The notes: generated by a model from the sequence alone, not told the origin. 64,000 nt of DNA from Burkholderiaceae bacterium (GCA_021166835.1 JAJPEN010000005.1:36273-100272), one strand, 5' to 3'. Positions 45,873 through 54,227 are shown, counted from the stretch's first letter. Numbers and translations: made by a program.

Positions 45873-46781
45873 GTGACCCAAAAATGGAGCAATAAAGTGG
45901 AGCTTCTGAATGACATGGCGCTCTTCGTGGAGGTGGTGAACGCCAAGGGCTTCCGGGGCGCATCGACCGCCACCGGGGTGCCCAACTCAACGCTCTCACG
46001 GCGCATCGGGCTGCTGGAGAAGGCGATCGGCTTACGCCTCCTGCATCGGACCACGCGCAAAGTCGAACTGACCGAGGCTGGTCAGCTGTACTACGAGCGG
46101 TGCCGGCGTATCGTCGACGAGGCGCGCATCGCGCATGAACAACTAGGCGAGATGCTGGCCCAGCCGAGCGGCTTGCTGCGGGTCTCGTTGCCCGTGGATT
46201 TCGCAGCCATCTTTCTGGCCCCGCTGATCGCCGAGTTCGCGAAGCGCTATCCCGGCATCACGTTCGACTTCGACTTGACTCCGCGCCGGGTAGATCTCGT
46301 GTCAGAGTCATTCGACTTGGCCATCCGGATCGGCGAGCAGCCCAACTCCGGGCTGATCGCACGGCAACTCGCTCAGTTCCCTGCCAGGCTTTACGCATCG
46401 CCTCGGTACTTGGAGGCTTCGGGACAGCCGCAGCATCCCGCCGAACTGGAAGTACACGAATGCATCGTCTTCCCCCGCTCCAGCCCGTGGACGCTGCAGG
46501 ATGGCAAGGAGACGGTCAAGGTCGAGGTTGCCGGGCGCTTCACGATCAACAGTGTTGGCATGTTTCGCCGCATGGCGCTTCTCGATCAAGGCGTGATCAT
46601 GGTTCCGGAAGCGGTAGTAGCGGACGACATTTTGTCCAAGCAATTGGTTCAGGTCCTCCCGGAGTGGTATGGACCTTCGATGCCAGTTTATGCATTGACA
46701 GAAACGAGGCTCCTGCCGGCGAAGACGCTGCGCTTCATCGAGTTTCTACAGGAACAATTCTGCGCGCTACCGACCCGTTGA
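45873..46781 (+). CDS. LysR-type regulator of the redox/efflux operon
   Basis: A protein of 302 aa from GTG 45873; a GTG at 45897 and an ATG at 45915 are alternatives. The HTH reads MALFVEVVNAKGFRGASTATGVPNSTLSRRIGLLEKAIG, a LysR subgroup common for drug and quinone responses (LeuO/AaeR-like architecture). The effector domain contains VDLVSESFDLAIRIGEQPNSGLIARQL. It is divergent from the SDR-OYE-efflux operon, which makes it the likely regulator. The inducer is unknown. Confidence 0.9.
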   Translation: MTQKWSNKVELLNDMALFVEVVNAKGFRGASTATGVPNSTLSRRIGLLEKAIGLRLLHRTTRKVELTEAGQLYYERCRRIVDEARIAHEQLGEMLAQPSGLLRVSLPVDFAAIFLAPLIAEFAKRYPGITFDFDLTPRRVDLVSESFDLAIRIGEQPNSGLIARQLAQFPARLYASPRYLEASGQPQHPAELEVHECIVFPRSSPWTLQDGKETVKVEVAGRFTINSVGMFRRMALLDQGVIMVPEAVVADDILSKQLVQVLPEWYGPSMPVYALTETRLLPAKTLRFIEFLQEQFCALPTR

Positions 46782-46852
46782 TCGGCTACCTGGACGCGCA
46801 CTCATGTTGGTCCTTGGAGTCATAAGCAGGGGCTCATAGATGGGAGAACAAC

Positions 46853-47776
46853 ATGAACTTGCGTCACATCCAGGCCTTCATAGCGGTGGCCGAAGAACTG
46901 CACTTCGGCCGCGCCGCCAAGCGCCTGCACATCGAACAGTCGCCGCTGTCGCGCCGGATTGTGCGGCTGGAGGCGGACCTGGGCGTGACCCTGCTCCACC
47001 GCAGCGGGCGCGTCGTACGGCTGACCCCGGCCGGTCGGGTGTTCCTGGACGACGCCCGGCGCGTGATGCTGGCCTGCGAGCAGGCTGAGGTGCGCGCCCG
47101 CAACGCTGCGGCCGGGTATCACGGCACGTTGCGCATCGGCCTGGCGGGCGACATCGGGCGCACGCGCTTGGCTGCGCTGCTCGCGCTGTGCCGGCAGGAG
47201 GCGCCGGAGGTCAGCATCCGCTTGGCCGCGGTGCCGCTCGCACAGCTCCTGCATGGGCTGAGCGTGGGCCTGTTCGACGCCGGTCTGGCATCGGTCGGGC
47301 ACGTGGACGGCGAAATCGTGGCGGCGCCGCTGTGGCGTGATCCGTTCCTAGTGGCCTTGCCGGCACGACATCCGCTGCTGGCCTACAAGGAAGTGCCGCT
47401 GCAGGAAGTGGTGAGGTATTCGCTGGTGCTGTGCGACCCGCAGGTGTGCGACGGTTGCCACCAGCAGCGCGAGCACCTGTTCCGCTCGGTCGGCGTGCAG
47501 CCGGCAGTGGCTGAGTACGTCAGCACCCATTCGCTGATGCTGGCGCTGGTGGCCGCGGGCTATGGCGTGGGGTTTTCCAGCGCGGCGCATCTCGAAGGCT
47601 GCACACAGGTCGACGTGGTGACGCGGCCGCTCGCGGAGCAGGACGCATCGCTGACCACGTATCTGCTGCGGCCGCAGGGCGACATCCAGGAACCGCTGCG
47701 TCATTTCATCGACCGCGCGGAGCGGGTGGCAGGCACGCCGGTTGGACCGATTGGTGGCGATCAACGCCCGGCATGA
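46853..47776 (+). CDS. LysR-type transcriptional regulator, paralogue of 29009-29920
   Basis: A protein of 307 aa. It starts NLRHIQAFIAVAEELHFGRAAKRLHIEQSPLSRR, matching the LysR at 29009 in most conserved positions. The effector domain has CDPQVCDGCHQQREHL and ALVAAGYGVGFSSAAHL, again like the paralogue. It lies at the border between cargo and maintenance genes. Elements of the ICEclc family carry LysR regulators that control transfer (such as tciR), but a direct equivalence is not shown here. Confidence 0.88.
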   Translation: MNLRHIQAFIAVAEELHFGRAAKRLHIEQSPLSRRIVRLEADLGVTLLHRSGRVVRLTPAGRVFLDDARRVMLACEQAEVRARNAAAGYHGTLRIGLAGDIGRTRLAALLALCRQEAPEVSIRLAAVPLAQLLHGLSVGLFDAGLASVGHVDGEIVAAPLWRDPFLVALPARHPLLAYKEVPLQEVVRYSLVLCDPQVCDGCHQQREHLFRSVGVQPAVAEYVSTHSLMLALVAAGYGVGFSSAAHLEGCTQVDVVTRPLAEQDASLTTYLLRPQGDIQEPLRHFIDRAERVAGTPVGPIGGDQRPA

Positions 47777-48307
47777 CGTAGGGGAACTCGGATCGGTCGA
47801 TGCAATTTGGGTCTTGCACGAGACCCGATTTGCATGGTTGTTCGACCACTATGCGTCACGGCGATTGGGGGCACGGCGCTTTGGAAATCCGCATGGCATG
47901 AGATACCGATGCGTTTGTGCTGCTGCGGTCAGCGCACTGACGCGCAACGCATGAGCTTTGCTTGGATGCAAACCGGCTCATCGGGCCGACGCATTGATGC
48001 TTTACCCCGCCCCATTTCCTGCGAAAGATTTGCTCTGGTTTTCCGGTTGAGCGCGGCATCCCTGATGGATGCGCGACATTTCAAACCGTTGCGCCGGTAA
48101 CAAGACTTTTCGCAGACGCATTATGGTGGAGGCGTATCGGGCATCGCAAGAAGTGTTGCCCCTTATGCGACGCTCGGCTTCAGCGCCGAACCCAACATTC
48201 ACAATGTGCCGGCCGGCCCGCGCTTCATCGGGTTCTGGGCAATCGTCGCGCCCACGTGGGCCGTGCGCGCTTGCCAGTTGTCGATCCGACGATGGGAAGC
48301 GCGCGAT
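47777..48307. other. Non-coding region before the ICE maintenance genes
   Basis: This 531-bp stretch separates the LysR gene from the first maintenance gene. Codon structure is poor in all frames and no domain is visible. In related elements, regulated promoters of the maintenance operon lie here. I saw no clear palindromes in this part. Confidence 0.4.
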
Positions 48308-49066
48308 ATGCAGAAATCGAGCAGCCTCGCCTTTGGCACCAAGACCTACTACCGCCCGATGGAGGCGGCGATCCGCTGGTGCGGGCTGCTGCGCTTCGAG
48401 CAGCGCATCCTGCAAACGCTGGGACAGCGCGCAATGCCGGAGCCCGGCGAGTTTCCGCGCTGGCCGCTACTGCGCCTGTATGCCGAACGCATCTTCGATG
48501 CGCTGACGCATGGCGAGCTGGCCCGTGGTCGGGTCGGCATCGTGCTGGATGGGCAACGGCCGGAACTCGACGATCCGCAACTGACCGTGCGCCACGTGGA
48601 CCTCAAAGCGTGGATGGCCCACTACTACCCCGGCGAGCGGCCGGGGTTCTTGTTTGACGACATCGAACGCTCGGTGCATCCGGTGGTGAGCGTGGACACG
48701 CTCAACATCCTGCTGGCCGACCGCGAGGCGACGAAGGTGCAGCTCGCCGAACTCTCGCAAGTGCATGAGGCGCTGCGCTCCGCGCATGAAGCCCTGGCGA
48801 AGGAACAGGCGGCGCGCGGCGATGCCAGCGACACAGCGCGCGAGCCGGGCCTGCGGAGCGAGACGACCTACCTCAACATCATCGGCGGGCTGCTGACGCT
48901 GCTGCTGGGCAAGTCGCCTTCGGGCGCGGCCTATTCGTCGTTCCACAGCATGGATGCAGTGGTGAGCGCGCTGCTCGCGCACCATGAGGGTCGGCCGGGG
49001 CTGAGCGAGCGCACCTTGTGGAGCAAGCTCGCGCAGGCGCGGCGACACCTCGAAGCGTCGCGCTGA
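48308..49066 (+). CDS. ICE-conserved protein upstream of alpA, function unknown
   Basis: A protein of 252 aa from ATG 48308; upstream frame lacks coding character. The first part has FGTKTYYRPMEAAIRWCGLLRFEQRIL, the middle a coiled-coil-like run (DREATKVQLAELSQVHEALRSAHEALAKEQ, about residues 135-165), and the end TTYLNIIGGLLTLLLGKSPSGAAYSSFHSMDAVV, which is the best conserved part in ICE homologues. The C-terminal segment resembles a winged helix of uncharacterised proteins. It sits directly upstream of alpA, as in ICEclc-type elements. No function is claimed. Confidence 0.65.
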   Translation: MQKSSSLAFGTKTYYRPMEAAIRWCGLLRFEQRILQTLGQRAMPEPGEFPRWPLLRLYAERIFDALTHGELARGRVGIVLDGQRPELDDPQLTVRHVDLKAWMAHYYPGERPGFLFDDIERSVHPVVSVDTLNILLADREATKVQLAELSQVHEALRSAHEALAKEQAARGDASDTAREPGLRSETTYLNIIGGLLTLLLGKSPSGAAYSSFHSMDAVVSALLAHHEGRPGLSERTLWSKLAQARRHLEASR

Positions 49067-49085
49067 TTCTGCGCTCGCCCGCACG

Positions 49086-49118
49086 CTGCAATTGCAGTCG
49101 CGCCTTCTGCAATTGCAG
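49086..49118. promoter_or_regulatory. Two identical 12-bp palindromes upstream of alpA
   Basis: CTGCAATTGCAG is a perfect palindrome at 49086-49097 and again at 49107-49118. The centres are 21 bp apart, two turns of the helix, so one dimeric protein could bind both on the same DNA face. They lie 77-109 bp before the alpA start. They look like an operator controlling the alpA-parA-shi-parB operon. Confidence 0.7.
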
Positions 49119-49194
49119 TGATTCCGGCGGCGGCCGTCTATTCAATGCGAGGCACTTTCCGAACAGCGCCAGTGAGCGTCAAGGAGTGTCTCTC

Positions 49195-49416
49195 ATGTCT
49201 TCGCAGACCACCGTGCCGGCGGCGCCGGCAGCCGAGCACCGAATCCTGCGCCGCGCCGAAGTCGAAGCCAAGACCGGCTTCAAGCGCGCCCACATCTATT
49301 CGCTCATGAAGGAAGGCAAGTTCCCCAAGGCGCTGCGCCTGGGCGTGCGCGCCGTGGGCTGGGACTCGGTGGAGATCGAGCTGTGGATCGCTGACCGCCT
49401 CAACGAGCGCGCCTGA
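49195..49416 (+). CDS. alpA: AlpA family phage/ICE regulator
   Basis: A protein of 73 aa from ATG 49195, preceded by AAGGAG. The sequence ILRRAEVEAKTGFKRAHIYSLMKEGKFPKALRLG is the MerR-like winged-helix of the AlpA family, and GWDSVEIELWIADRLNERA ends it. AlpA homologues open the maintenance operon of ICEclc-type elements, where alpA belongs to the regulatory cascade of transfer. parA follows on the same strand. Confidence 0.88.
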   Translation: MSSQTTVPAAPAAEHRILRRAEVEAKTGFKRAHIYSLMKEGKFPKALRLGVRAVGWDSVEIELWIADRLNERA

Positions 49417-49455
49417 CGCCTCTTCCGGCACATGCCAATCAACCGGGAGAAGTCC

Positions 49456-50322
49456 ATGCAGGTGGTGTCCATCATTTCGACCAAGGGCGGCGTGGGCAAG
49501 ACGACCACCGCCGCGAACCTGGGCGGCTTTGCGGCCGACGCCGGGCTGCGCGTGCTGCTGCTGGACCTGGACGTGCAGCCCACGCTGTCGAGCTACTTCA
49601 CGCTGGCCGAGCGCGCGCCGGCCGGCATCTACGAGATGCTGGCCTACAACGAGCAGCGCGCCGAGCAACTGGTGTCGCGCACCACCATCGCCGGGCTGGA
49701 CCTGGTGCTGTCGAACGACGACCGGGGCGAGCTGAACACGCTGCTGCTGCATGCGCCGGACGGCAGATTGCGGCTGCGCCACCTGCTGCCCACGCTCGCG
49801 CCGCGCTACGACCTGCTGCTGATCGACACCCAGGGCGCGCGCAGCGTGCTGCTGGAGATGGCGGTGCTGGCCTCGGACCTGGCACTTTCGCCCGTGACGC
49901 CGGAAATCCTCGCGGCCCGTGAGCTGCGGCGCGGCACCTTGCAGCTCATCGAGGACATCGCACCGTACCGGCATCTGGGCATCGAGCCGCCGCCGCTGCA
50001 CCTGCTGATCAACCGCGTGCATCCGGTGTCGTCCAACGCGCGGCTGATCCAGCAGGCACTGCGACAGGTGTTCCAGGGCCAGCCCGGTGTGCGCGTGCTG
50101 GACACCGACGTGCCGGCTATCGAAGCGTATCCGCGCGCGGCGACTCGCGGCCTGCCAGTGCATCGAGTCGAGTACCGACAGCCGGCGGGCCGCTCCGCAC
50201 CCGCGGCGCTGGACACGATGCGCACCCTCGCTGGCGAGCTGTTCCCCGACTGGAAGGAGCGCTTCGCGCTCGTCACCGGCCGAGAGAACGCAGGAGGGGC
50301 CAGCCATGGCCAGCGCGCATGA
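49456..50322 (+). CDS. parA: ParA family ATPase
   Basis: A protein of 288 aa from ATG 49456, which has a GGGAGAA site six bases before it; an upstream in-frame ATG at 49432 adds eight residues. The deviant Walker A KGGVGKTT, the Walker A' LLLDLDVQP and LLIDTQGARS (Walker B region) are all present. It partitions or stabilises the excised circular form of the element together with ParB. The stop overlaps the shi-like gene. Confidence 0.93.
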   Translation: MQVVSIISTKGGVGKTTTAANLGGFAADAGLRVLLLDLDVQPTLSSYFTLAERAPAGIYEMLAYNEQRAEQLVSRTTIAGLDLVLSNDDRGELNTLLLHAPDGRLRLRHLLPTLAPRYDLLLIDTQGARSVLLEMAVLASDLALSPVTPEILAARELRRGTLQLIEDIAPYRHLGIEPPPLHLLINRVHPVSSNARLIQQALRQVFQGQPGVRVLDTDVPAIEAYPRAATRGLPVHRVEYRQPAGRSAPAALDTMRTLAGELFPDWKERFALVTGRENAGGASHGQRA

Positions 50323-50563
50323 ACTGGCGCGCGGCCACAAGCGGCTGCGAGCGCTGATCGAATTCGCCCTGGGCGAGGGCTGGAAGGTGGTGCGCACCCG
50401 AGGCGGGCACCTGCTGTTCACCAAGCCGGGCTGCGCGCCGATCTACACCAGCTCGACGGCAAGCGACCACCGCGCCGAGCGCAATGCCCGTGCGCAGCTT
50501 CGCCGCGCCGACCGCCAGGCGCAGACCGTCGAGGCATCGCCGCAGGAGAGCGGCCATGGCTGA
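50306..50563 (+). CDS. Shi-like small protein (HicA-like fold possible)
   Basis: A protein of 85 aa from ATG 50306 with a GGAGG site, overlapping parA by 17 bases and parB by 8. The sequence RALIEFALGEGWKVVRTRGGHLLFTKPGCAPIYTSSTASDHRAERNARAQLRRADR resembles HicA/YcfA-type RNA-binding toxins around GGHLLFTKPG. In ICEclc the gene between parA and parB is shi, needed for growth arrest of transfer-competent cells. The position matches, so a similar role is possible. It is a good candidate but the identity is from context. Confidence 0.65.
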   Translation: MASAHELARGHKRLRALIEFALGEGWKVVRTRGGHLLFTKPGCAPIYTSSTASDHRAERNARAQLRRADRQAQTVEASPQESGHG

Positions 50564-52220
50564 CATGACGCCGGACGACATGGCCGCCAAGCTGCTGGCC
50601 TCGGGCTTCGAGCGCAGCGGCCCTTCGGCCGCGGCCTTGACCGACCCCATCGCCGACACGCCGATGGTCGTGACGCTGGACCAGTTGCGCCCCTATGACC
50701 ACGACCCGCGCGTGACACGCAATCCCGCCTACGAGGACATCAAGGCGTCCATCCGCGAGCGCGGCTTGGACGCGCCGCCTGCGATCACGCGCCGGCCCGG
50801 CGAGCCGCACTACATCATCCGCAACGGCGGCAACACACGCCTGGCGATCCTGCGCGAGTTGTGGAGCGAGACGAAGGACGAGCGCTTCTTCCGCATCCCC
50901 TGCCTGTTCCGTCCCTGGCCGCAGCGTGGCGAGGTGGTGATGCTGACCGGCCACTTGGCCGAGAACGAGCTGCGCGGGGGCCTGAGCTTCATTGAGAGAG
51001 CGCTGGGGGTGGAGAAGGCGCGCGAGTTCTACGAACTGGAGCACGGACAGGCGCTGTCGCAGAGCGAGCTGGCGCGCAGGCTCACGGCCGATGGCTTTCC
51101 GCTGCCGCAGTCGCACATCAGCCGCATGCAGGACGCGGTGCACTATCTGCTGCCGGCGATCCCGAACCTGCTGTACGGCGGTCTCGGCCGGCACCAGGTC
51201 GAACGGCTCGCGGTACTGCGCAAGGCCTGCGAGCGCACTTGGGAGCGGCGTGGGCTGGGTCGCAATCTGTCGGTGGACTTCGCCACGCTGTTCCAGGACG
51301 TGCTGGCGCAGTTCGACTCGCAGCCGGACAACTTCTCGCCACAGCGCGTGCAGGACGAGCTGGTCGGCCAGATGGCCGAGTTGCTGGAAGCGGACTACGA
51401 CACGCTGGCGCTGGAGATCGACGACACGGAGAGCCGGCAGCGTGCGCTGACCAGCGATCCGGCGGCGCCAGCGGCACGACCTACGGCGCCGACCGCACCT
51501 GCGCCGGAGCCACAGCTGTCTTCGCCGCCGCCATCGTTGCCGGCTGCTCCTTCGGTGCAGTCGTCGCAGCCAGGTTCGTCTGTGCCGTCAGGCGAGGCTG
51601 CGTCGGGTGTTACGACCGAAGCCGAGCAACGGGCCGACGGTCAGCGCGATGAACGCCTGCAGGGCCACATCGTGTCGCCGGCACCGACCACCGAACGCCT
51701 GCAATCTATCCAGCGCATGGTCGCCGACCAGATGGGCGACAAGCTGCCCGACTTCGAGGCCGACGCGCTGCGCGCCATTCCCGTGCAGGCTGGCGGGCTC
51801 TATCCCATCTCGGACGTCTGGTACATCGAGCCCGGCTTGGACGTGCCGGATCGGCTGCGCGTGCACATCGCGCAGTTCGCGCGCGAGATCGCCGAAGAGG
51901 CCGGCGTGGCGGAACAGGTCGAGCCCAGCGACGGCGGCATCGGATTCGCCTGCATGGCGCCGCCGGCCGCGCGCGCGATGCCACCGTTCGCGCGGGCGGT
52001 GCTGACGCTGCTGCAGGCGCTGTGCGCCGCACGTGCCGCAGCCGGGATCGATCGCGCCCGGCTGGCCGATGACCTGGCGCCCTTGCTGTGCGGCGGCGGC
52101 GCCTATCCGCGCCTGAGCGATGCCGGGCTGGTCAAGCTGTTCCGGCTGCTGCGCCTAGCGCGGCGGCTTGTGGATCTGGAAACCGGCGCGGGCGCCAGCG
52201 CCCCCGGCCACGGCGCCTGA
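50556..52220 (+). CDS. parB: ParB family protein of ICE type
   Basis: A protein of 554 aa from ATG 50556. The N-terminal domain shows a ParB/Srx fold with PMVVTLDQLRPYDHDPRVTRNPAYEDIKASIRERGL and IIRNGGNTRLAILREL, where the NTP-binding arginine patch of classic ParB is altered. The HTH is LSQSELARRLTADGFPLPQSHISRM. A Pro/Ser-rich disordered linker spans about residues 305-380. The C-terminal 170 residues are ICE-specific. With ParA it should stabilise the element. Confidence 0.9.
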   Translation: MADMTPDDMAAKLLASGFERSGPSAAALTDPIADTPMVVTLDQLRPYDHDPRVTRNPAYEDIKASIRERGLDAPPAITRRPGEPHYIIRNGGNTRLAILRELWSETKDERFFRIPCLFRPWPQRGEVVMLTGHLAENELRGGLSFIERALGVEKAREFYELEHGQALSQSELARRLTADGFPLPQSHISRMQDAVHYLLPAIPNLLYGGLGRHQVERLAVLRKACERTWERRGLGRNLSVDFATLFQDVLAQFDSQPDNFSPQRVQDELVGQMAELLEADYDTLALEIDDTESRQRALTSDPAAPAARPTAPTAPAPEPQLSSPPPSLPAAPSVQSSQPGSSVPSGEAASGVTTEAEQRADGQRDERLQGHIVSPAPTTERLQSIQRMVADQMGDKLPDFEADALRAIPVQAGGLYPISDVWYIEPGLDVPDRLRVHIAQFAREIAEEAGVAEQVEPSDGGIGFACMAPPAARAMPPFARAVLTLLQALCAARAAAGIDRARLADDLAPLLCGGGAYPRLSDAGLVKLFRLLRLARRLVDLETGAGASAPGHGA

Positions 52221-52233
52221 GCGGAGACCAGCC

Positions 52234-52794
52234 ATGTCCGCACCGCACCCGCTCAACCAGGCCGTGATCGCGCAGGCACTGCATGACCTGCGCAACGGAC
52301 AACTGCGACGCTGCAAGGCCATGGGCTTCGGCGAGGAAGAGCTGGATGCGCTGAAGCACCCCGAACTCGTGAGCATGCTGGTCAATGCCACGGTCTCGTG
52401 GTGCTCGGTGTCGGTCAACCGCGAAGTGCTCAAGCGATTGCTGAGCCAGGTGCACGACGTGGAGCGGGAGATCGCCACGGTCGACCGCATGCTGCGCCTG
52501 GGGGCCAGCACGGAGATGGTCAGCCGCTTCTATGGCCTGACGCATCAGGAGGTGGCCCTGCGCCGCGACATCCTCGGCCTGCCCAAGCGCAAGGGGCGAC
52601 ACCCAGTGCTGGACGAGGCGCAGGACACAGCGCTGTGGAAGCAGTGGAAGGCCGGCGCCACGGAGCGCGGCATCGCGCTGGACGACGAGATGGCGATGCT
52701 GGCGCTGACCATGGACCTGGCCGAGACCTTGAACCTGCCGATGTCGGTTATCTGGTCGGCGATACGCAACTGGATCGACCAGAGGCTGGTGTAG
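52234..52794 (+). CDS. DUF2857 family ICE protein
   Basis: A protein of 186 aa from ATG 52234. The N-terminus LNQAVIAQALHDLRNGQLRRCKAMGFGEEELDALKHPELV and the DNA-binding-like LRLGASTEMVSRFYGLTHQEVALRRDILGL are typical of the family. The second part could be a helix-turn-helix related to the FlhC/FlhD theme, since DUF2857 proteins are encoded beside BisDC-like regulators in these elements. It directly precedes the replication protein gene by three bases. Its role is not known with certainty. Confidence 0.7.
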   Translation: MSAPHPLNQAVIAQALHDLRNGQLRRCKAMGFGEEELDALKHPELVSMLVNATVSWCSVSVNREVLKRLLSQVHDVEREIATVDRMLRLGASTEMVSRFYGLTHQEVALRRDILGLPKRKGRHPVLDEAQDTALWKQWKAGATERGIALDDEMAMLALTMDLAETLNLPMSVIWSAIRNWIDQRLV

Positions 52795-52797
52795 GCC

Positions 52798-54054
52798 ATG
52801 GCGACTGGCGGCGCACCCCGGCGCGACGGCCCCGTGGCGCTGTCGGCACTGTTCGACGATGCGCTGCGGGAGCTGGTGCCGCCGACACCACCGGAGCCGC
52901 CAGGCCCGCGCGGTGCTGCTGCTGCATCGCCGGCCGCGCCGGTCAGCGACGGCTTCCTCTACAGCGGCAACCGGCACGAAAGCGTGCCGCGTGCGCTGTT
53001 CCTCGACCGGCGCCTGACGCCGCTGGAGCGCAACGCCTGGCAGGTGTTCCGCCTGCAGCTCCAGAGCGACGGCGTGACGGCGTTCCCGACCTACGACCAG
53101 CTCCGGCCCTATCTCGCCTCGATGCCCTGCGCGGCGCAGGCCTCGCATGAGACCGTGGCGCGCGCCCTGACGCTGCTGCGGCTGACGCGCTGGCTGAGCC
53201 TGGTGCGACGGCGCCGCGACCCGAAGACCGGGCGCATCCTCGGCAATCTCTACGTCCTGCACGACGAACCGCTGACGCCCTTCGAGGCGATGCAGCTCGA
53301 CCCCGACTATCTCGGCCTGGTCAGCCAGGCATTGACCCATGCCGCGAAGGCGGTGCAGATCGTCGGCATGAACACCCTGCGCGAGATCGCCGAAGACCCG
53401 ATGCTCAACGGCCGCACGCTGCCCACGCGGTTGCAGGTGCTGGCACAGCGCATGGCCCGCAATCAATGGGCCGACGCAAGTTATCCACAAGCGCCTGTGG
53501 ATCACGAATCCGAAGAGGGCCAGGACGGCCTGCTTCGGAATCTCGATGGCCCGTCTTCGGAATCCGAAGCAAGGCCGAAACCCGCGCCAGACGGCTCACT
53601 TCGGAATCCGAAGGAGGACCGTACTGTACGTATGGATCGTATAAATCAAGTACGTACAGTACCGCGCGCGAAGGCGTTGCAGCACCTGCGCCTGCCCGAG
53701 CGCCTGCTGCGCTTGAAGGACGAGCAGCAAAGCGGCGCTATGGTGGCCTTGCAGCAGGTGGACGAGTCGCTGCGGCAGGCGGTGCTGGATGAATGGGATG
53801 CGCGCTGTCGCAACAGTGCGGTGCGCAACCCGGCCGGCTACCTGTTCGGCATCATCCAGAAGGCGATCCGCGGCGAGTTCAAGGCCTGGGCGGGCGAAGG
53901 CGGTTCGCCATCGACGCCGCCTGCGCCACGATCGCCGCCACGGCCAGCCGCACCGGCACCCTCTGCGCCACCACCACCAGCACCGAACGGCCCCGGCCGC
54001 GAGGCGGCGCGGGCTTACCTGGCGAAGCTGCGTTCGACGTTGGGCGATTCCTGA
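52798..54054 (+). CDS. STY4528-family ICE/pathogenicity-island replication protein
   Basis: A protein of 418 aa. The central part (about 55-225) has GFLYSGNRHESVPRALFLDRRLTPLERNAWQVFRLQL and a winged-helix-like VARALTLLRLTRWLSLVRRRRD, which match the STY4528-type proteins named for pathogenicity-island replication. A linker (about 225-290) is low in structure and its DNA contains a perfect DnaA box, phased repeats and an inverted repeat. The C-terminus (about 290-385; VLDEWDARCRNSAVRNPAGYLFGIIQKAIRGEF) resembles the primase-like DNA-binding end of replication proteins, followed by a Pro-rich tail. It could start replication of the circular ICE at an origin within its own gene. Confidence 0.75.
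   Translation: MATGGAPRRDGPVALSALFDDALRELVPPTPPEPPGPRGAAAASPAAPVSDGFLYSGNRHESVPRALFLDRRLTPLERNAWQVFRLQLQSDGVTAFPTYDQLRPYLASMPCAAQASHETVARALTLLRLTRWLSLVRRRRDPKTGRILGNLYVLHDEPLTPFEAMQLDPDYLGLVSQALTHAAKAVQIVGMNTLREIAEDPMLNGRTLPTRLQVLAQRMARNQWADASYPQAPVDHESEEGQDGLLRNLDGPSSESEARPKPAPDGSLRNPKEDRTVRMDRINQVRTVPRAKALQHLRLPERLLRLKDEQQSGAMVALQQVDESLRQAVLDEWDARCRNSAVRNPAGYLFGIIQKAIRGEFKAWAGEGGSPSTPPAPRSPPRPAAPAPSAPPPPAPNGPGREAARAYLAKLRSTLGDS
53481..53504. other. DnaA box with inverted partner
   Basis: TTATCCACA at 53481-53489 is a perfect DnaA box. TGTGGATCA at 53496-53504 is its inverted partner with one mismatch to the consensus. The pair makes an inverted arrangement separated by six bases. A perfect 9-mer in high-GC DNA is not expected by chance and the pairing strengthens the signal. 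Confidence 0.75.
53506..53613. repeat. Phased iteron-like repeats in the replication gene
   Basis: The motif CTTCGGAATCCGAAG, near-palindromic, occurs complete at 53555-53569 and 53599-53613, as its right part GAATCCGAAG at 53506-53515 and as its left part CTTCGGAATC at 53533-53542. Aligned starts are spaced 32, 22 and 44 bp, close to three, two and four helical turns. The spacings are not multiples of three, so the motif is read in different frames in the protein and is conserved as DNA. Confidence 0.75.
53621..53662. repeat. 12-bp perfect inverted repeat with AT-rich centre
   Basis: GTACTGTACGTA (53621-53632) and TACGTACAGTAC (53651-53662) are exact inverted copies. The 18-bp centre contains ATAAAT and is AT-rich in otherwise GC-rich DNA. 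Together with the DnaA boxes and phased repeats it resembles the unwinding or regulatory part of an origin. Confidence 0.75.
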
Positions 54055-54058
54055 GCGG

Positions 54059-54075
54059 CTATCCCCAGGGGATGG
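54059..54075. repeat. 17-bp palindrome CTATCCCCAGGGGATAG, copy 1
   Basis: CTATCCCCAGGGGATGG, two changes from the family sequence at its right end. It is followed by CTGAGACACGAGGCCTTCC, a degenerate form of the tail after copies 2 and 3. It begins 2 bp after the replication gene stop. Confidence 0.7.
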
Positions 54076-54147
54076 CTGAGACACGAGGCCTTCCACCCAT
54101 CGGCTTCGGTTCTGTCATGCGTCACATGGTCGCAGGCCGGGGCGGAC

Positions 54148-54164
54148 CTATCCCCAGGGGATAG
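54148..54164. repeat. 17-bp palindrome, copy 2
   Basis: CTATCCCCAGGGGATAG, complete. It is followed by ATGGAACACGCATCCTTCC. Copies 1 and 2 start 89 bp apart, copies 2 and 3 start 80 bp apart. Confidence 0.75.
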
Positions 54165-54227
54165 ATGGAACACGCATCCTTCCGCGCCATCCGATTCGCT
54201 CGCCGTCTTCCTCGCCTGCGACAGGAG

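Noticed and set aside
47807..48100. 97-codon frame between LysR and the maintenance genes
   Set aside because: No homology, poor codon pattern and rich in Cys and Arg; treated as non-coding.
53593..53662. Intragenic terminator in the replication gene
   Set aside because: The 12-bp inverted repeat could form a hairpin, but its loop is AT-rich, no T-run follows, and the surrounding DnaA box and phased repeats favour an origin-type role.
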